Positions 1-10,644 of a DNA stretch of 64,000 nucleotides are shown in pieces. The stretch is taken from the NCBI GenBank assembly GCA_029262875.1, contig JAJCYO010000115.1, positions 1-64,000 on the forward strand, in the 5' to 3' direction. The stretch comes from Flavobacteriales bacterium (GTDB lineage: Bacteria; Bacteroidota; Bacteroidia; Flavobacteriales_E; Vicingaceae). The position numbers and the translations under genes are program-made. The notes beneath the pieces were generated by a model. It worked only from the letters and a program-made list of their open reading frames with translations. It was not told where the DNA came from and did not search any database. Position 1 is the first letter of the stretch. Every line of letters starts with the position of its first letter.

Positions 1-666
1 TTAATGTTCATTTTCTTGTGCTTCCTCAGCTTCTGCTGCAGGCTCAACTGCTACAGGTTCCTCAACAACTTCAACAGCATTTGTATCTGCCCCTGGAATC
101 TTACCCATAAATTGAGCTCTCATGTAATGAACTAATTTCCATCTTTCTTCTTGGTTTAACTGAGATGCATGTGGTCCCATTAACCCTTTACCATAAGTAA
201 TGGTATGAAACATTTTCCCTTCAGCCAATTCTAATGTAGGACTAAATTTAGTCGGCACTGGTGGGAATTTATCTCTTTCAACCAATGATCCATCACCCTG
301 ACCTGTTTTACCATGACAGTGAACACAGAACATTCCATACAACTCTTTTCCATCTGCTAATACGCCATCAGAATAAGCAATTGGGTTCATTAACGTTTGT
401 CCCGCTAATTCATATCCTTCCGGTGTATTTTCATAACCATAAGGTTGAAATCCTCTAGGAATAGTTCCTTCTACAGGTTTTCTTGCAGTCATAACATCAG
501 TATTCCCATAATCTGCATAATCCACATAAGGTTCTATTGCTGGCGAACGATACATGTCAGGCATATATTCTGGAGCCATACCACCTTCTTCTTTACAAGA
601 GGTGATTGAAATTACTGCTATTACTACAGTAATTTTTGTTAAAATATTTAAATACTTTCTTTTCAT
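1..666 (-). CDS. actE: Alternative complex III subunit ActE, monohaem cytochrome c lipoprotein
   Basis: Periplasmic membrane-anchored cytochrome c that passes electrons from alternative complex III towards a terminal oxidase. The sequence has one CxxCH haem site (FCVHCHGKTG) in the second half, a lipoprotein signal ending ITSC, and an acidic Glu/Ala-rich C-terminal tail. Three in-frame starts exist: TTG at 690, ATG at 687 and ATG at 666. I prefer 666 because it gives a normal lipoprotein signal (MKRKY...) and does not overlap the stop of actD at 677. It is the fifth gene of the actABCDE operon and is complete; the stop codon lies exactly at the window edge. The expected actF would lie further left, outside the window. 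Family assignment rests on context plus the haem motif. Confidence 0.88.
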   Translation of the reverse strand: MKRKYLNILTKITVVIAVISITSCKEEGGMAPEYMPDMYRSPAIEPYVDYADYGNTDVMTARKPVEGTIPRGFQPYGYENTPEGYELAGQTLMNPIAYSDGVLADGKELYGMFCVHCHGKTGQGDGSLVERDKFPPVPTKFSPTLELAEGKMFHTITYGKGLMGPHASQLNQEERWKLVHYMRAQFMGKIPGADTNAVEVVEEPVAVEPAAEAEEAQENEH

Positions 667-676
667 CTGTATTAAA

Positions 677-1201
677 TTATTTTTCATCAATTTCTAAAAC
701 ACACGTTTCGTTAATGAAAGATTTTATTTCTTCTTGACTTAAATCAGAATCAGCAGCGTGAATCTCCATTACAAATCTATCATCTGTTGTTCTTGGATAA
801 GGGTTTCTTCCTTTAAATCCAGGTAAAGTCCAGTTTCTTAGCATAAATGTAATCGCCATACCGTGTGCAGCACACAATACTCCAAACTCAAATGTTACTG
901 GAATAAATGACGGAATGTTAGTCAATAAAGAAAAATTAGGTTTCCCACCAACATTCAATGGCCAATCGTGAATCATCATAAACCACATTCCTGTTAATGC
1001 CAAAGAAATTCCAATCATCCCATAAATAAATGCTGTCATAGCAATTCTTGTTCTTGCTAACCCTATTACAGGGTCAATTCCGTGAATTGGAAAGGGTGAA
1101 AACACATCTCTAATATGAATTCCTTTATCTACTAAATGCTTTGCACTTTCTAAAAGTACATAGTCATCATCGTAAATCGCGTATATTGTTTTATCTGACA
1201 T
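677..1201 (-). CDS. actD: Alternative complex III subunit ActD (DUF3341)
   Basis: A 174-residue membrane subunit of alternative complex III. It has two hydrophobic helices in the middle (about residues 53-75 and 95-120) with conserved-looking charged ends, the normal DUF3341 layout. ActD has no cofactor; in known complexes it packs against the membrane quinol subunits. The start ATG is 19 bases downstream of the actC stop, so it is cotranscribed with actC. Its end is followed within 10 bases by the preferred actE start. The assignment is based on length, hydrophobic pattern and fixed operon position. Confidence 0.9.
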   Translation of the reverse strand: MSDKTIYAIYDDDYVLLESAKHLVDKGIHIRDVFSPFPIHGIDPVIGLARTRIAMTAFIYGMIGISLALTGMWFMMIHDWPLNVGGKPNFSLLTNIPSFIPVTFEFGVLCAAHGMAITFMLRNWTLPGFKGRNPYPRTTDDRFVMEIHAADSDLSQEEIKSFINETCVLEIDEK

Positions 1202-1220
1202 ATTTAAAATATCTAAATAA

Positions 1221-2639
1221 TTATTTTATATCTTTTTTAAATACTGGATGAAGTTTTTTAAACTCTTCATCTGACATATTTTTATATTGTTCTCCTGATG
1301 ATTTCAAAATAGATTTCACTTCATTAAAAGCCAACACAGGGAAATATTTTAAGAACAACAAGTAGAATACACTAAAGATTCCCAGTGTTCCGATAAACAC
1401 TCCTATATCCACCCATGTAGGGTAGAACATTGACCAACTTGATGGTAAATAATCTCTATGAACAGAGGTTACAATGATTACAAATCTTTCAAACCACATT
1501 CCAATATTTACGACAATTGACATAATAAAAGTAAATGCCAAGTTTGTTCTTAATTTTTTAGACCAAAATAGATGCGGGGAAACGACATTACATGTCATCA
1601 TGATTGCATATGACCACCAATAAGGACCGGAAAGTCTATTGATAAATGCATAAGATTCATATTCAACACCTGAATAAGCAGAAATAAACAACTCAGTCAA
1701 ATAAGCTACCCCAACGATAGAACCTGTAACAATAATTACCAAGTTCATGTATTCAATGTGTTTAATTGTCACATATTGTTCCAATCTCATTGCCTTTCTT
1801 ACAATTATCATCAATGTTTGTACCATTGCAAACCCAGAGAATACCGCTCCTGCCACAAAATAAGGTGGAAAAATCGTGGTATGCCATCCTGGAATAACTG
1901 AAGTAGCAAAATCCATCGATACAATAGAGTGTACAGAGAATACTAATGGTGTCGCCAAACCAGCCAAAACCAAAGAGACCTCTTCAAAACGTTGCCAAGC
2001 TTTTGCATTACCAGTCCAACCAAAACTTAACAAGCTATACATTAATTTTTGTACTGGTCGAGTAGCTCTATCTCTAATCGACCCAAAATCAGGTATTAAA
2101 CCAATATACCAGAATACTAAAGAAACGGATAGGTAAGTACTAATTGCAAATACATCCCATAATAATGGTGAGTTAAAGTTTACCCATAATGAACCAAATT
2201 GATTTGGAATTGGCATCACCCAATAAGCCATCCAAATCCTACCCATGTGTATCATTGGAAAAGTACCTGCCATAAATACAGCAAAAATAGTCATCGCTTC
2301 AGCTGGTCTGTTAATTGCCATTCTCCATTTCTGACGGAATAATAAAAGTACAGCAGAAATAAGTGTTCCAGCATGTCCAATTCCTACCCACCATACAAAG
2401 TTGGTAATGTCCCATGCCCAACCTACGGTATTATTTAATCCCCAAGTTCCAATTCCTACTCCTATTAAATAAAGGATACAACCCACTCCCCAAAGGGCAG
2501 CAATTGTAGCTATTACCATAAGAACTTTCCATAATTTGGTTGGCTTATGCTCTATTGAATGTAATACATCATTAGAAATGTCACTGTAAGTAGGACTCCC
2601 TAATATTAATGGTTCTCTTATTGCTGCTTCTTTATGCAT
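1221..2639 (-). CDS. actC: Alternative complex III quinol-oxidising membrane subunit ActC (NrfD/PsrC family)
   Basis: A 472-residue polytopic membrane protein of the NrfD/PsrC family with about ten hydrophobic segments. In alternative complex III, ActC holds the menaquinol-binding site and hands electrons to the iron-sulfur subunit ActB on the periplasmic side. The sequence starts with a short polar N-terminus (MHKEAAIREP) followed by the first helix near residue 40, typical of ActC. It lies 25 bases downstream of actB and 19 bases upstream of actD. No disruption is visible. Confidence 0.93.
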   Translation of the reverse strand: MHKEAAIREPLILGSPTYSDISNDVLHSIEHKPTKLWKVLMVIATIAALWGVGCILYLIGVGIGTWGLNNTVGWAWDITNFVWWVGIGHAGTLISAVLLLFRQKWRMAINRPAEAMTIFAVFMAGTFPMIHMGRIWMAYWVMPIPNQFGSLWVNFNSPLLWDVFAISTYLSVSLVFWYIGLIPDFGSIRDRATRPVQKLMYSLLSFGWTGNAKAWQRFEEVSLVLAGLATPLVFSVHSIVSMDFATSVIPGWHTTIFPPYFVAGAVFSGFAMVQTLMIIVRKAMRLEQYVTIKHIEYMNLVIIVTGSIVGVAYLTELFISAYSGVEYESYAFINRLSGPYWWSYAIMMTCNVVSPHLFWSKKLRTNLAFTFIMSIVVNIGMWFERFVIIVTSVHRDYLPSSWSMFYPTWVDIGVFIGTLGIFSVFYLLFLKYFPVLAFNEVKSILKSSGEQYKNMSDEEFKKLHPVFKKDIK

Positions 2640-2664
2640 TTTATAATTCTTTAATATAAAACTA

Positions 2665-5600
2665 TTAAGCTTTTAAATTTCTAACTTTCGTTTGATAGTA
2701 AATATTTCCATCCTGTCCAACCTCTTCTATTATCCTATATGCTCTATCCTGATTTCTTGCTTCTGCTAATTTACTTCCTTCATCATTATGATCTCCAAAT
2801 GTAATTGCATTGGTAGGGCAAGCAATTGAACAAGCTGTTTGAATGTTACCATCCTCAACTTTGCTTCCTGCTTTCTTAGCATCCAATTTACCTTCTTGTA
2901 TTCTTTGTACACAAAGACTACATTTTTCCATTACCCCTCTTGACCTTACTACAACATCCGGGTTCAACACCATTCTTCCTAAATCATCTTGTGATGGGTT
3001 TACTTCTGTAAATTTGTGGTATGCGATGTAGTTAAACCAATTAAATCGTCTCACTTTATATGCACAGTTGTTAGCACAATATCTTGTCCCTATACATCTG
3101 TTGTAAGCCATCATGTTTAATCCTTCATTACTGTGTGTTGTTGCTGCTACAGGACAAACTGTTTCACAACCAGCATGATTACAATGCTGACACATCATTG
3201 GTTGATGCACTACACTTGGATTATCTGCAGCATTTTCCATTGCTGTATATGTAGATATTCCATTTAAATCAAGAGCTTCTTTTGTTGCAGTATGTGTACC
3301 ACCAACATCACCCAAAGGTTGATGCTCACTTGAATAATACCTATCAATTCTCATCCAATGCATTATTCTTCCTCTTCTAACCTCATCTTTACCAATTACC
3401 GCAATGTTATTTTCAGCAACACAAGAAGTAACACAAGCACTACATCCAGTACAAGTATTCATATCAATAGACATTCCCCATCTGTGGCCAATGTTTTTAA
3501 CTGGTTGGTCACCCCATAAATCAAATTCTTTTAGCTCTTTCTTTATTTGATGTCCGTGCTCATCTGTATCACCAGATAATAAAGTAAATGCTGGATTGTA
3601 ATCTTCTTTACTTCCTTTTTTGTAAACATCAAGTGTAGTTTCTCTCACTACAGAATCTCTCCCCATAACCGTTTGTTGTGTTTGCGTACAAGCGATATGA
3701 TAAGCCTCATCCAATTCAACATCTGCAATAGTCGCATCTGCATAATAAGATACTCCAGATTTTGTTGAAGCAACTAATGGGTAAGCATTAGCACCAGTTG
3801 GAGTTTCCATATTCCCAACAACTTTTCCATACCCTAATGCAACACTTATAGTTCCTCTTGCTTGACCAGGTTGTGCAACAACTGGCACCTGAATTTTTTG
3901 ATTATTAGCAGTTACTGCAATAACATTCATGGACTCTTCTTGTCCAAAATAGACGTTATATCCTTTTTCCTTCATTTCTGAAGGATTCATCGTAGCATAG
4001 TTATCCCAAGTAATTTTGGTGATAGGGTCAGGCATTTCTTGTAACCAAGGGTTGTCTGCACCAACTCCTGCTCCAACTGCCATGTTCTGAGTTAATTCTA
4101 ATTCTAACGTTCCACCTTTTATTTTCTTAACTGCTGAATTTGCTTTACTTGCATCTCCACTGAATACTATAGTTTCAGCTTCTTCGGTTTCAGCAGCAGC
4201 AACTTCTACAACACCATCGTGCAATGTCTTGTTCCAAAAATCTCCAAAGAATGTAGCTCCAGATTGTGGGAAAATATTTTCTTCCCAATATTTTTTAATG
4301 TAATCGTGGTAAGACAAATCATTACCAGCCCATTTTAACAAACTCTCTTCTGTTTGGCGTGTATCAAATAATGGAGATATTGTAGGTTGTCCTAAAGAAT
4401 AACTTCCCGTTACAGGCATTGCATCACTCCATGATTCTAATCCATGATTTGAAGGACAAACATATTTACATGCCGTTGCTGTATCATTCATTTTAGTTGC
4501 AAATGAAACAGTTGTTTTTACTTTTTTCAATGCTTTCGCAAATGAATCACCCATAGTGTAAACAGGATCAACTCCATCGATTAATAAAGCATCAACTTTA
4601 CCTGCATTCATATCAGCAACCAACTCTGCCATTCTACTGTCTACTCCTTGTTTAGAGTTAGATGTAGTTTTCACATCAATCGTTTTTCCATAGTTTCCAA
4701 GCATTTCATTAATTGCATTAACCAATACTTGTACATTTTTATCGTTAGAACCACAAACGACAATTGACTCTCCTTTACTTGCTTTCAATTCTTTTGCTGC
4801 AGCAGCGATTTGTTTATCGTAAGCCGTTTTCGCACCGCCACTTCCTCCTAACTTTCCATACAATGAAGAAATGATTGCTCCATATTCAGATGGTTTAGCT
4901 GGAATTCTTACATCAGCATTTGTTCCTGATAAAGACATACTCGCTTCAAACTGAAAATGTTTAGACATCCATTTGTTGTCTGGCTTTCTAGTTTGTGCAT
5001 AATCATTTACATATTGTAAAGCATCTAACCAGTTACCCATAAAATCAGCACCTACACTTACTATTGTTTTTGCTTTTTCAAAACTATAAGTAGGAATTAC
5101 TTCTTTTCCGAAAGATTCATTATTTGCTTCTAAAATTCCTGAATAAGAAATTGAATCGTAAGTAATGTGAGCACTACCGTTATCAACTACTTCTTCTCCT
5201 TCTACAGCTTCTTCTGTATTTCCTCCTACCAATTGTTCAATAGCACTTTTTGCTGAAGGACTAATGATAGAACTTGTTAATACTTTAATATTTTTTGCCG
5301 TTTTTAAATCTTTAGCAACAGCAGCATCAATTGTATCCCAATCTGTTTCTTTTCCACCCATCATAGGTGCCTTTAGACGATTACCATCATATAAAGAAAG
5401 TACAGATGCATTTACTCTTGCATTGATTGCTCCTTTTGTTAAAGCAGATTCTTTATTACCGCTAATAAATATTGGCCTTCCTTCTCTTGTCTTTACTAAA
5501 ATAGGTGCATAATCACTCCCATCATAATAGGTTGATGCATAATAATTAGCCTCACCAGGAGTAACTTCTTCAGGTTTGTTTAAATAAGGTATTGCTTTCG

Positions 5601-5823
5601 TTACAGGAGTTTCACATGCTGCTAAAGATGCTGCAGCAACTCCAAAACCTAAATATTTAAGAAAATCTCTTCTTGTTGTTGAAGCATCTTCAAGGTTTTC
5701 TTTGTCTTCTAAAAATTCCGTTACAGGAAGGTGTTCTGCAAATTCATTATTGCTTGTTTCAACAAAATCAGATTGATTATCTAATTGTTCTAAACCTTTC
5801 CAGTATTTTTTTGAATTAGCCAT
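2665..5823 (-). CDS. actB: Alternative complex III iron-sulfur subunit ActB (molybdopterin oxidoreductase-like fusion)
   Basis: A 1052-residue periplasmic subunit. The N-terminus carries a Tat-type twin-arginine motif (TTRRDFLKYLG, near residue 50) followed by a possible lipobox ending LAAC. The long middle part resembles the molybdopterin oxidoreductase catalytic domain but, as in known ActB proteins, is not expected to bind molybdenum. The C-terminal part has ferredoxin-type cysteine clusters: CTGCSACVTSC, CQHCNHAGCETVC, CIGTRYCANNC and CSLC...CSIAC, fitting four iron-sulfur clusters (three 4Fe-4S and one 3Fe-4S in the family). It passes electrons from quinol at ActC to the haems of ActA/ActE. 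It lies between actA and actC with short gaps. Confidence 0.94.
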   Translation of the reverse strand: MANSKKYWKGLEQLDNQSDFVETSNNEFAEHLPVTEFLEDKENLEDASTTRRDFLKYLGFGVAAASLAACETPVTKAIPYLNKPEEVTPGEANYYASTYYDGSDYAPILVKTREGRPIFISGNKESALTKGAINARVNASVLSLYDGNRLKAPMMGGKETDWDTIDAAVAKDLKTAKNIKVLTSSIISPSAKSAIEQLVGGNTEEAVEGEEVVDNGSAHITYDSISYSGILEANNESFGKEVIPTYSFEKAKTIVSVGADFMGNWLDALQYVNDYAQTRKPDNKWMSKHFQFEASMSLSGTNADVRIPAKPSEYGAIISSLYGKLGGSGGAKTAYDKQIAAAAKELKASKGESIVVCGSNDKNVQVLVNAINEMLGNYGKTIDVKTTSNSKQGVDSRMAELVADMNAGKVDALLIDGVDPVYTMGDSFAKALKKVKTTVSFATKMNDTATACKYVCPSNHGLESWSDAMPVTGSYSLGQPTISPLFDTRQTEESLLKWAGNDLSYHDYIKKYWEENIFPQSGATFFGDFWNKTLHDGVVEVAAAETEEAETIVFSGDASKANSAVKKIKGGTLELELTQNMAVGAGVGADNPWLQEMPDPITKITWDNYATMNPSEMKEKGYNVYFGQEESMNVIAVTANNQKIQVPVVAQPGQARGTISVALGYGKVVGNMETPTGANAYPLVASTKSGVSYYADATIADVELDEAYHIACTQTQQTVMGRDSVVRETTLDVYKKGSKEDYNPAFTLLSGDTDEHGHQIKKELKEFDLWGDQPVKNIGHRWGMSIDMNTCTGCSACVTSCVAENNIAVIGKDEVRRGRIMHWMRIDRYYSSEHQPLGDVGGTHTATKEALDLNGISTYTAMENAADNPSVVHQPMMCQHCNHAGCETVCPVAATTHSNEGLNMMAYNRCIGTRYCANNCAYKVRRFNWFNYIAYHKFTEVNPSQDDLGRMVLNPDVVVRSRGVMEKCSLCVQRIQEGKLDAKKAGSKVEDGNIQTACSIACPTNAITFGDHNDEGSKLAEARNQDRAYRIIEEVGQDGNIYYQTKVRNLKA

Positions 5824-5854
5824 ATTCTATTAAAGCTTATAAGTTCTAAATCTA

Positions 5855-7225
5855 TTAATAATGACATTTTGCACATTCCCAACCACCTATCTCATCTACT
5901 GTAAGCATTCCATCTTTCATCACTTTCTCTCTAAATTCTGGTGTCATTCTTTTATGCATGTCATCATAGTATCCATTACCATCAGTAGAAACAGCAGTTT
6001 CTTTATGACAATCGATACACCATTTCATAGTTAAAGGGGAATGTTGTTCCACAATATCCATTTCTTCTACTGGTCCGTGACATGTTTGACATTTTTGCTT
6101 ACCCGCGGTAACGTGTTGTTCGTGACTGTAATAAACATGATCTGGTAAATTGTGAATTTTAATCCACTTAACTGGGGTTGGATTATCTCCGTACTCTTGC
6201 GTCTCAGGATCGTAATCTAAATGATCGTAAATTTTTTGAATTTCCTCAACCATAGAATATTCTGCTCCATTGTACATAAATGTTTTACCATCAGAACCAT
6301 CTATCGCCTTATGACAATTCATACAAACATTTAATGAAGGTATTCCTGACGTTTTACTATGACGTGCACTTGAGTGACAATAATTACAATCTATTTGGTC
6401 ATCTCCAGCATGAATTTTATGTGAGAACTTAATTGGTTGCTCTGGTTTATATCCTTGATGAACACCTATCTCAAATGCTCCATCCATTAAACCAACTAAG
6501 CCACCAAAGAAAAGAACAATTACTATTGCTGCTACAATTCCTTTATTGTCTCCCATTAATTTCATGAAGTTACCCCATAAGCTAGTAGGCCCATCATATT
6601 CTCTCCCTTCATTCTTAGCTTCCATCTCCCTCATGAAAACCCCAGTTTTATTCAGGGTAATAATCAGAACAATGAGTAAAATGATAACAGCACCAAAAAT
6701 GCATTTCAATTTAGAGTTATCTTCTTCAACAACTTCACCTGAACCTACTTCTTCTACCACGGCTGCTTCTTCTGTTCCAGGGTTTTGAATGTAAGCTAAG
6801 ATCGCATCAATCTCCTCATCATTAACTGGTTGAGGAGGCATTATCGATTTGTTATACTCCTCAAAAATTGCTACTGCATCAGCATCTCCAGATTCTCTTA
6901 GTTCGGCATTATTTTTAATCCATTTTCCTAACCACTCTCTTGATCGTTTATCATTTATCCCCGCTAATCCAGGACCAACTGTTTTTTTTGTTCCCACATT
7001 GTGGCAAGCAGCACAGTTTGCTTTAAACAATTTTTTTCCATCCAAACCATTTCCTGCCTCAGCTTTTTCCTCCGCTACTTCAGCATTTTCTTCTACAACT
7101 TCAGGATTTTCTGTTACAGCTTCTTCTTGAGAATATGAATTGATTTGAAAGAACAGAAAAGAGAAACAAAATAAAGACACTTTAAATAGTGTGTTTGCTT
7201 TTGTTAGATTGGTTATCTTGTTCAT
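5855..7225 (-). CDS. actA: Alternative complex III multihaem cytochrome c subunit ActA with fused monohaem domain
   Basis: First gene of the operon, 456 residues. After a signal peptide and an acidic linker there is a monohaem cytochrome c domain (CAACH at 71-75, probable methionine ligand in SIMPPQP near 128). Two hydrophobic segments follow (about 174-192 and 230-247), then a pentahaem c7-like domain with CNYCH 280, CMNCH 301, CQTCH 379, CIDCH 403 and CAKCH 451 at the extreme C-terminus. This gives six haems where the core ActA has five, because a cytochrome domain is fused in front. The extra domain could act as the built-in electron carrier to the oxidase. A minus-strand TAnnTTTG box at 7286-7293 is the likely operon promoter. 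Confidence 0.92.
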   Translation of the reverse strand: MNKITNLTKANTLFKVSLFCFSFLFFQINSYSQEEAVTENPEVVEENAEVAEEKAEAGNGLDGKKLFKANCAACHNVGTKKTVGPGLAGINDKRSREWLGKWIKNNAELRESGDADAVAIFEEYNKSIMPPQPVNDEEIDAILAYIQNPGTEEAAVVEEVGSGEVVEEDNSKLKCIFGAVIILLIVLIITLNKTGVFMREMEAKNEGREYDGPTSLWGNFMKLMGDNKGIVAAIVIVLFFGGLVGLMDGAFEIGVHQGYKPEQPIKFSHKIHAGDDQIDCNYCHSSARHSKTSGIPSLNVCMNCHKAIDGSDGKTFMYNGAEYSMVEEIQKIYDHLDYDPETQEYGDNPTPVKWIKIHNLPDHVYYSHEQHVTAGKQKCQTCHGPVEEMDIVEQHSPLTMKWCIDCHKETAVSTDGNGYYDDMHKRMTPEFREKVMKDGMLTVDEIGGWECAKCHY

Positions 7226-7285
7226 ACTAAATAAGTTACAATTACTTTATGAATTATTTTAAATATACCTTCGTGCAATAGCAAA

Positions 7286-7293
7286 CAAATGTA
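7286..7293 (-). promoter_or_regulatory. Probable -7 box for the act operon
   Basis: On the minus strand this reads TACATTTG, matching the Bacteroidota -7 consensus TAnnTTTG. Transcription would begin about 7 bases downstream, near 7279, giving a leader of about 54 nt before actA. I found no clear TTG box at the expected distance, so this is a half-site call. Confidence 0.45.
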
Positions 7294-7466
7294 TAAGAAT
7301 ACCTTGTTTTTACTAAATCTTTTAAAAAAAAATGAACGTAATTTCGCTAATTTAGAATTATTCTAAATAATAAAATCCATAATAATGGAACAAGAATTGC
7401 TCATGGATTTATTTTAGTTAATTTATTGTTTTTTTACTTTTAGATTTAACACGTTAAGATTTAGTG

Positions 7467-7474
7467 TATTTTTG
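7467..7474 (+). promoter_or_regulatory. Probable -7 box for the SPOR gene
   Basis: TATTTTTG matches TAnnTTTG. A transcript starting near 7481 would exclude the upstream TTG codon at 7472 and leaves the ATG at 7499 as the start of the SPOR protein. No clear upstream TTG partner was found. Confidence 0.45.
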
Positions 7475-7498
7475 AAATTCAAATTGAACATATCCTTT

Positions 7499-7900
7499 AT
7501 GAAAAAATTGATATTAATAGGTGTTTTAGGTTTTTCTTTTCAAGTCTTATTTGCTCAAGAAAAGGGTTCTATCGATTCTTTATCTAATGTCGTAAAAGAT
7601 AAAAGAATAGATAAATTGAATGAAACTTATAAGTCTTCATACGAACTGAAAGGATATCGAATTCAGATTTATTCTGGAAACAAAAAGCAACCGGCCAATC
7701 AAGCCAGGTCTACTTTTTCAAGGCTATACAGGAAAAAGAAAGCTCACATGAAATACGAACAGCCTTACTATAAAGTAAGGGTAGGAGACTTCAGGACAAA
7801 GCTTGAAGCATTAAAATTTAAAAATGAACTCATCAAACATTTCCCAAATTGTTTTATCGTAAAAGGCGAAATTGATGTTGACGAAATATCTACTAATTAG
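7499..7900 (+). CDS. Secreted SPOR-domain protein
   Basis: A 133-residue protein with a signal peptide (MKKLILIGVLGF...LFAQ) followed by one SPOR domain. The domain is recognisable by YRIQIYSGNK near its start and by YYKVRVGDFRTKLEAL, the usual second strand and helix. SPOR domains bind denuded glycan strands of peptidoglycan, often at the division septum. I start at ATG 7499 rather than the upstream TTG at 7472, because 7499 gives a clean signal peptide and the TTG overlaps the -7 box. It is a single-gene unit ending in a terminator shared with infB. Its precise role in division or envelope upkeep cannot be told from sequence. Confidence 0.85.
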   Translation: MKKLILIGVLGFSFQVLFAQEKGSIDSLSNVVKDKRIDKLNETYKSSYELKGYRIQIYSGNKKQPANQARSTFSRLYRKKKAHMKYEQPYYKVRVGDFRTKLEALKFKNELIKHFPNCFIVKGEIDVDEISTN

Positions 7901-7904
7901 AGAA

Positions 7905-7940
7905 AATAAAAAAGCCGATGAAATTCATCGGCTTTTTTAT
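7905..7940. terminator. Bidirectional terminator between SPOR gene and infB
   Basis: An 8-9 bp GC-containing hairpin (GCCGATGA / TCATCGGC, 7914-7932) is flanked by an A-run on the left and a T-run on the right, so it can stop transcription of both converging genes. Confidence 0.85.
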
Positions 7941-7958
7941 TTTGATACTATCTTATGA

Positions 7959-10565
7959 TTATGCTAATTTTTGCTTGATTTCTACTTCATCGTAAGCCTC
8001 CACAATATCCCCAATTTTTATATCGTTGTAGTTTTCAATATTCAACCCACATTCATATCCTTTAGCTACTTCTTTCGCGTCATCTTTAAATCGTTTTAAA
8101 GAACCTAATACTCCAGTGTAAATAACAATTCCCTCTCTAATTAAGCGAACCTTACTATTTCTATTGATCTTACCCTCTTGAACCATACATCCGGCAATTG
8201 TCCCTACTTTAGACACTTTAAAGATTTCTCTAATTTCCACTGTAGCAACCACTTGCTCTTCAATCTTAGCAGCCAACATTCCTTCCATTGCATCCTTAAT
8301 TTCTTCAATGGCATCATAAATAATAGAATACAACCTAATGTCTATTTGTTCTGTCTCAGCTACTCTTCTAGCTTCAGCAGATGGTCTCACCTGGAAACCA
8401 ACAATAATTGCTTCAGATGCTGCTGCAAGCATTACATCTGTCTCAGAAATTTGACCAACTGATTTATGAATAATGTTTACTTCTATTTGATCTGTTGAAA
8501 GTTTTTGTAATGAATCGGAAAGTGCTTCTAATGATCCATCAACATCCCCTTTTATAATTACATTTAATTCTTTAAAATCACCAATAGCAAGTCTTCTTCC
8601 AATTTCATCAAGTGTAATGTGCTTTTGTGTTCTAACACCTTGCTCTCTTTGTAACTGTAATCTTCTTTCTGCAATTGCTCTTGCTTCTTTTTCGTCATCC
8701 ATGATATGGAACTTGTCTCCAGCGCTTGGTGCTCCATTTAACCCTAACAAGGATACCGGTGTAGATGGCCCTGCTTCTAAAAGGCTTTTCCCCTGATCGT
8801 CAAACATTGCTTTCACCTTCCCACTGTAACAACCTGCTAAAACAACATCTCCAATCTTCAGATTACCTGCCTGAACCAAAATTGTAGAAACGTATCCTCT
8901 TCCTTTATCTAATTCAGATTCAACTACAGCTCCAACTCCATTTTTATTAGGGTTTGCCTTTAACTCGAGTAACTCTGCTTCTAACAAAACCTTCTCTAAT
9001 AATTCGTCAATTCCTTGACCCGTTTTCGCAGAAATATCTTGTGATTGGAATTTTCCGCCCCATTCTTCTACTAAGATATTCATCTGAGAAAGTTCTTCTT
9101 TTAACTTATCAGAAGTAATTCCATCTCGATCTATTTTATTGAATGCAAAAACAATAGGAACCCCTGCTGCTTGCGCATGGTTAATGGCCTCTTTTGTTTG
9201 AGGCATCACATTATCATCTGCAGCAATCACAACAATTACTACATCTGTAATTTGGGCACCTCTGGCACGCATTGCTGTAAATGCTTCGTGACCTGGTGTA
9301 TCTAAAAATGCTATTCTTTTACCGCCTGCAACTTCAACAGAATAAGCACCAATGTGCTGTGTAATTCCACCTGCTTCTCCAGATATAACATTTGCTTTTC
9401 TAATGTAATCCAATAATGATGTTTTACCATGATCAACATGTCCCATTACAGTAACAATAGGTGCTCGATCTATTAGATCGTCTTCATTATCTTCTTGTTC
9501 TAAATCAACTTCATTGTCTTCAGTTGCTGAAATAAATTCAACTATAAACCCATGTTCTTCTGCAATAATGGTTAACGTTTCTGCATCCAATCGTTGATTA
9601 ATGGAAACAAACATACCTAAACTCATACAAGCTCCAATAATATCATTCACACCAATATCCATCATTGTAGCAAGTTCACTAACCGTAACAAATTCTGTTA
9701 GTTTAAGTACTTTTTGCTCTGCTGCTTCTATTTCTGCATCGATATCAGCTTGCTCACTTGCAGCAATTCTCTTTTCCTTTCTGTGCTTGGCACCTTTATT
9801 TTTTCCTCCGCCCGTTAACCTTGCTAACGTTTCCTTAATCTGTGCTTGAACTTCCTCTTCTGTTAACTCAGCTTTCCTTTCTACTCTACCTTTCTTTTTA
9901 CCTTTGTCAAATTGCTTTTTCTTTACATTTGCAACATCAACTTTACGTGTAATTCTCTTTCTTTTTTTCTTGTTTTGATCAACGTCCCCAGAAGATGATG
10001 CTACCGGTTTTTTCTCTTTTGGTAATTCTATTTTACCAAGAACTTTTGGAGCATCAATTTTTTCATACTTTGTTTCTATTTCTTCAGGAGTTTTTCTTTC
10101 TTCAGTTGATTCTTCCTCAACCTTAGGCTTATCTTCAGTCTTTGGTTCTTCTTTCTTCTCGGCAGCTTTTTTCTTGTCAGGTCGAGTCTTTAAATTAAGT
10201 TTATCTAAATCAATCTTCCCAACAACTTTTAAGTCTTCTGAAGACTTTTCCTCTTCAACAGCTTCTTCTACTGGTGCTTTTTCTAGTTCTTTTTCTACTT
10301 CTTTTTCCGGAGCAGCTCCTTGAACCTGCTCTAATGTTATGGTCTCTTTTTCAGTGCCAATAGAAACCTTTTCAGATTCTTCTCTAGCACTAATTTCTGA
10401 TTGAAATTCAGCAAGCAGTACGCTGTAAATTTCAGCATCAATTTTTGTATTAGGATTGCTTTCAATCTTAATATCCTTTGACGCCAAAAACTCAACAAGG
10501 GTTTGTATCCCAACATTAAACTCTCTAGCTATTTTGCTTAATCGTTTTATTTTTCCTCCAGCCAT
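7959..10565 (-). CDS. infB: Translation initiation factor IF-2
   Basis: GTPase that brings initiator tRNA to the 30S subunit. The 868-residue protein has an IF2_N-like N-terminal domain, a long charged Lys/Glu-rich linker (about 65-290), a second IF2_N domain, and the G domain with GHVDHGKT at about 375-382, DTPGHEAF and NKID. Domains II, III and the C-terminal fMet-tRNA-binding domain follow. It is the last gene of rimP-nusA-infB, 79 bases after nusA, an order conserved in most bacteria. The start codon, [13 protein letters not shown], agrees with the family in Flavobacteriales. Confidence 0.97.
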   Translation of the reverse strand: MAGGKIKRLSKIAREFNVGIQTLVEFLASKDIKIESNPNTKIDAEIYSVLLAEFQSEISAREESEKVSIGTEKETITLEQVQGAAPEKEVEKELEKAPVEEAVEEEKSSEDLKVVGKIDLDKLNLKTRPDKKKAAEKKEEPKTEDKPKVEEESTEERKTPEEIETKYEKIDAPKVLGKIELPKEKKPVASSSGDVDQNKKKRKRITRKVDVANVKKKQFDKGKKKGRVERKAELTEEEVQAQIKETLARLTGGGKNKGAKHRKEKRIAASEQADIDAEIEAAEQKVLKLTEFVTVSELATMMDIGVNDIIGACMSLGMFVSINQRLDAETLTIIAEEHGFIVEFISATEDNEVDLEQEDNEDDLIDRAPIVTVMGHVDHGKTSLLDYIRKANVISGEAGGITQHIGAYSVEVAGGKRIAFLDTPGHEAFTAMRARGAQITDVVIVVIAADDNVMPQTKEAINHAQAAGVPIVFAFNKIDRDGITSDKLKEELSQMNILVEEWGGKFQSQDISAKTGQGIDELLEKVLLEAELLELKANPNKNGVGAVVESELDKGRGYVSTILVQAGNLKIGDVVLAGCYSGKVKAMFDDQGKSLLEAGPSTPVSLLGLNGAPSAGDKFHIMDDEKEARAIAERRLQLQREQGVRTQKHITLDEIGRRLAIGDFKELNVIIKGDVDGSLEALSDSLQKLSTDQIEVNIIHKSVGQISETDVMLAAASEAIIVGFQVRPSAEARRVAETEQIDIRLYSIIYDAIEEIKDAMEGMLAAKIEEQVVATVEIREIFKVSKVGTIAGCMVQEGKINRNSKVRLIREGIVIYTGVLGSLKRFKDDAKEVAKGYECGLNIENYNDIKIGDIVEAYDEVEIKQKLA

Positions 10566-10644
10566 TTGCTATTTTACTCTTTATTTCTATCAGTATATAA
10601 TACTAAAGTATATAATTTCTTTTAATAACCTTAAGTAAGGTTTA

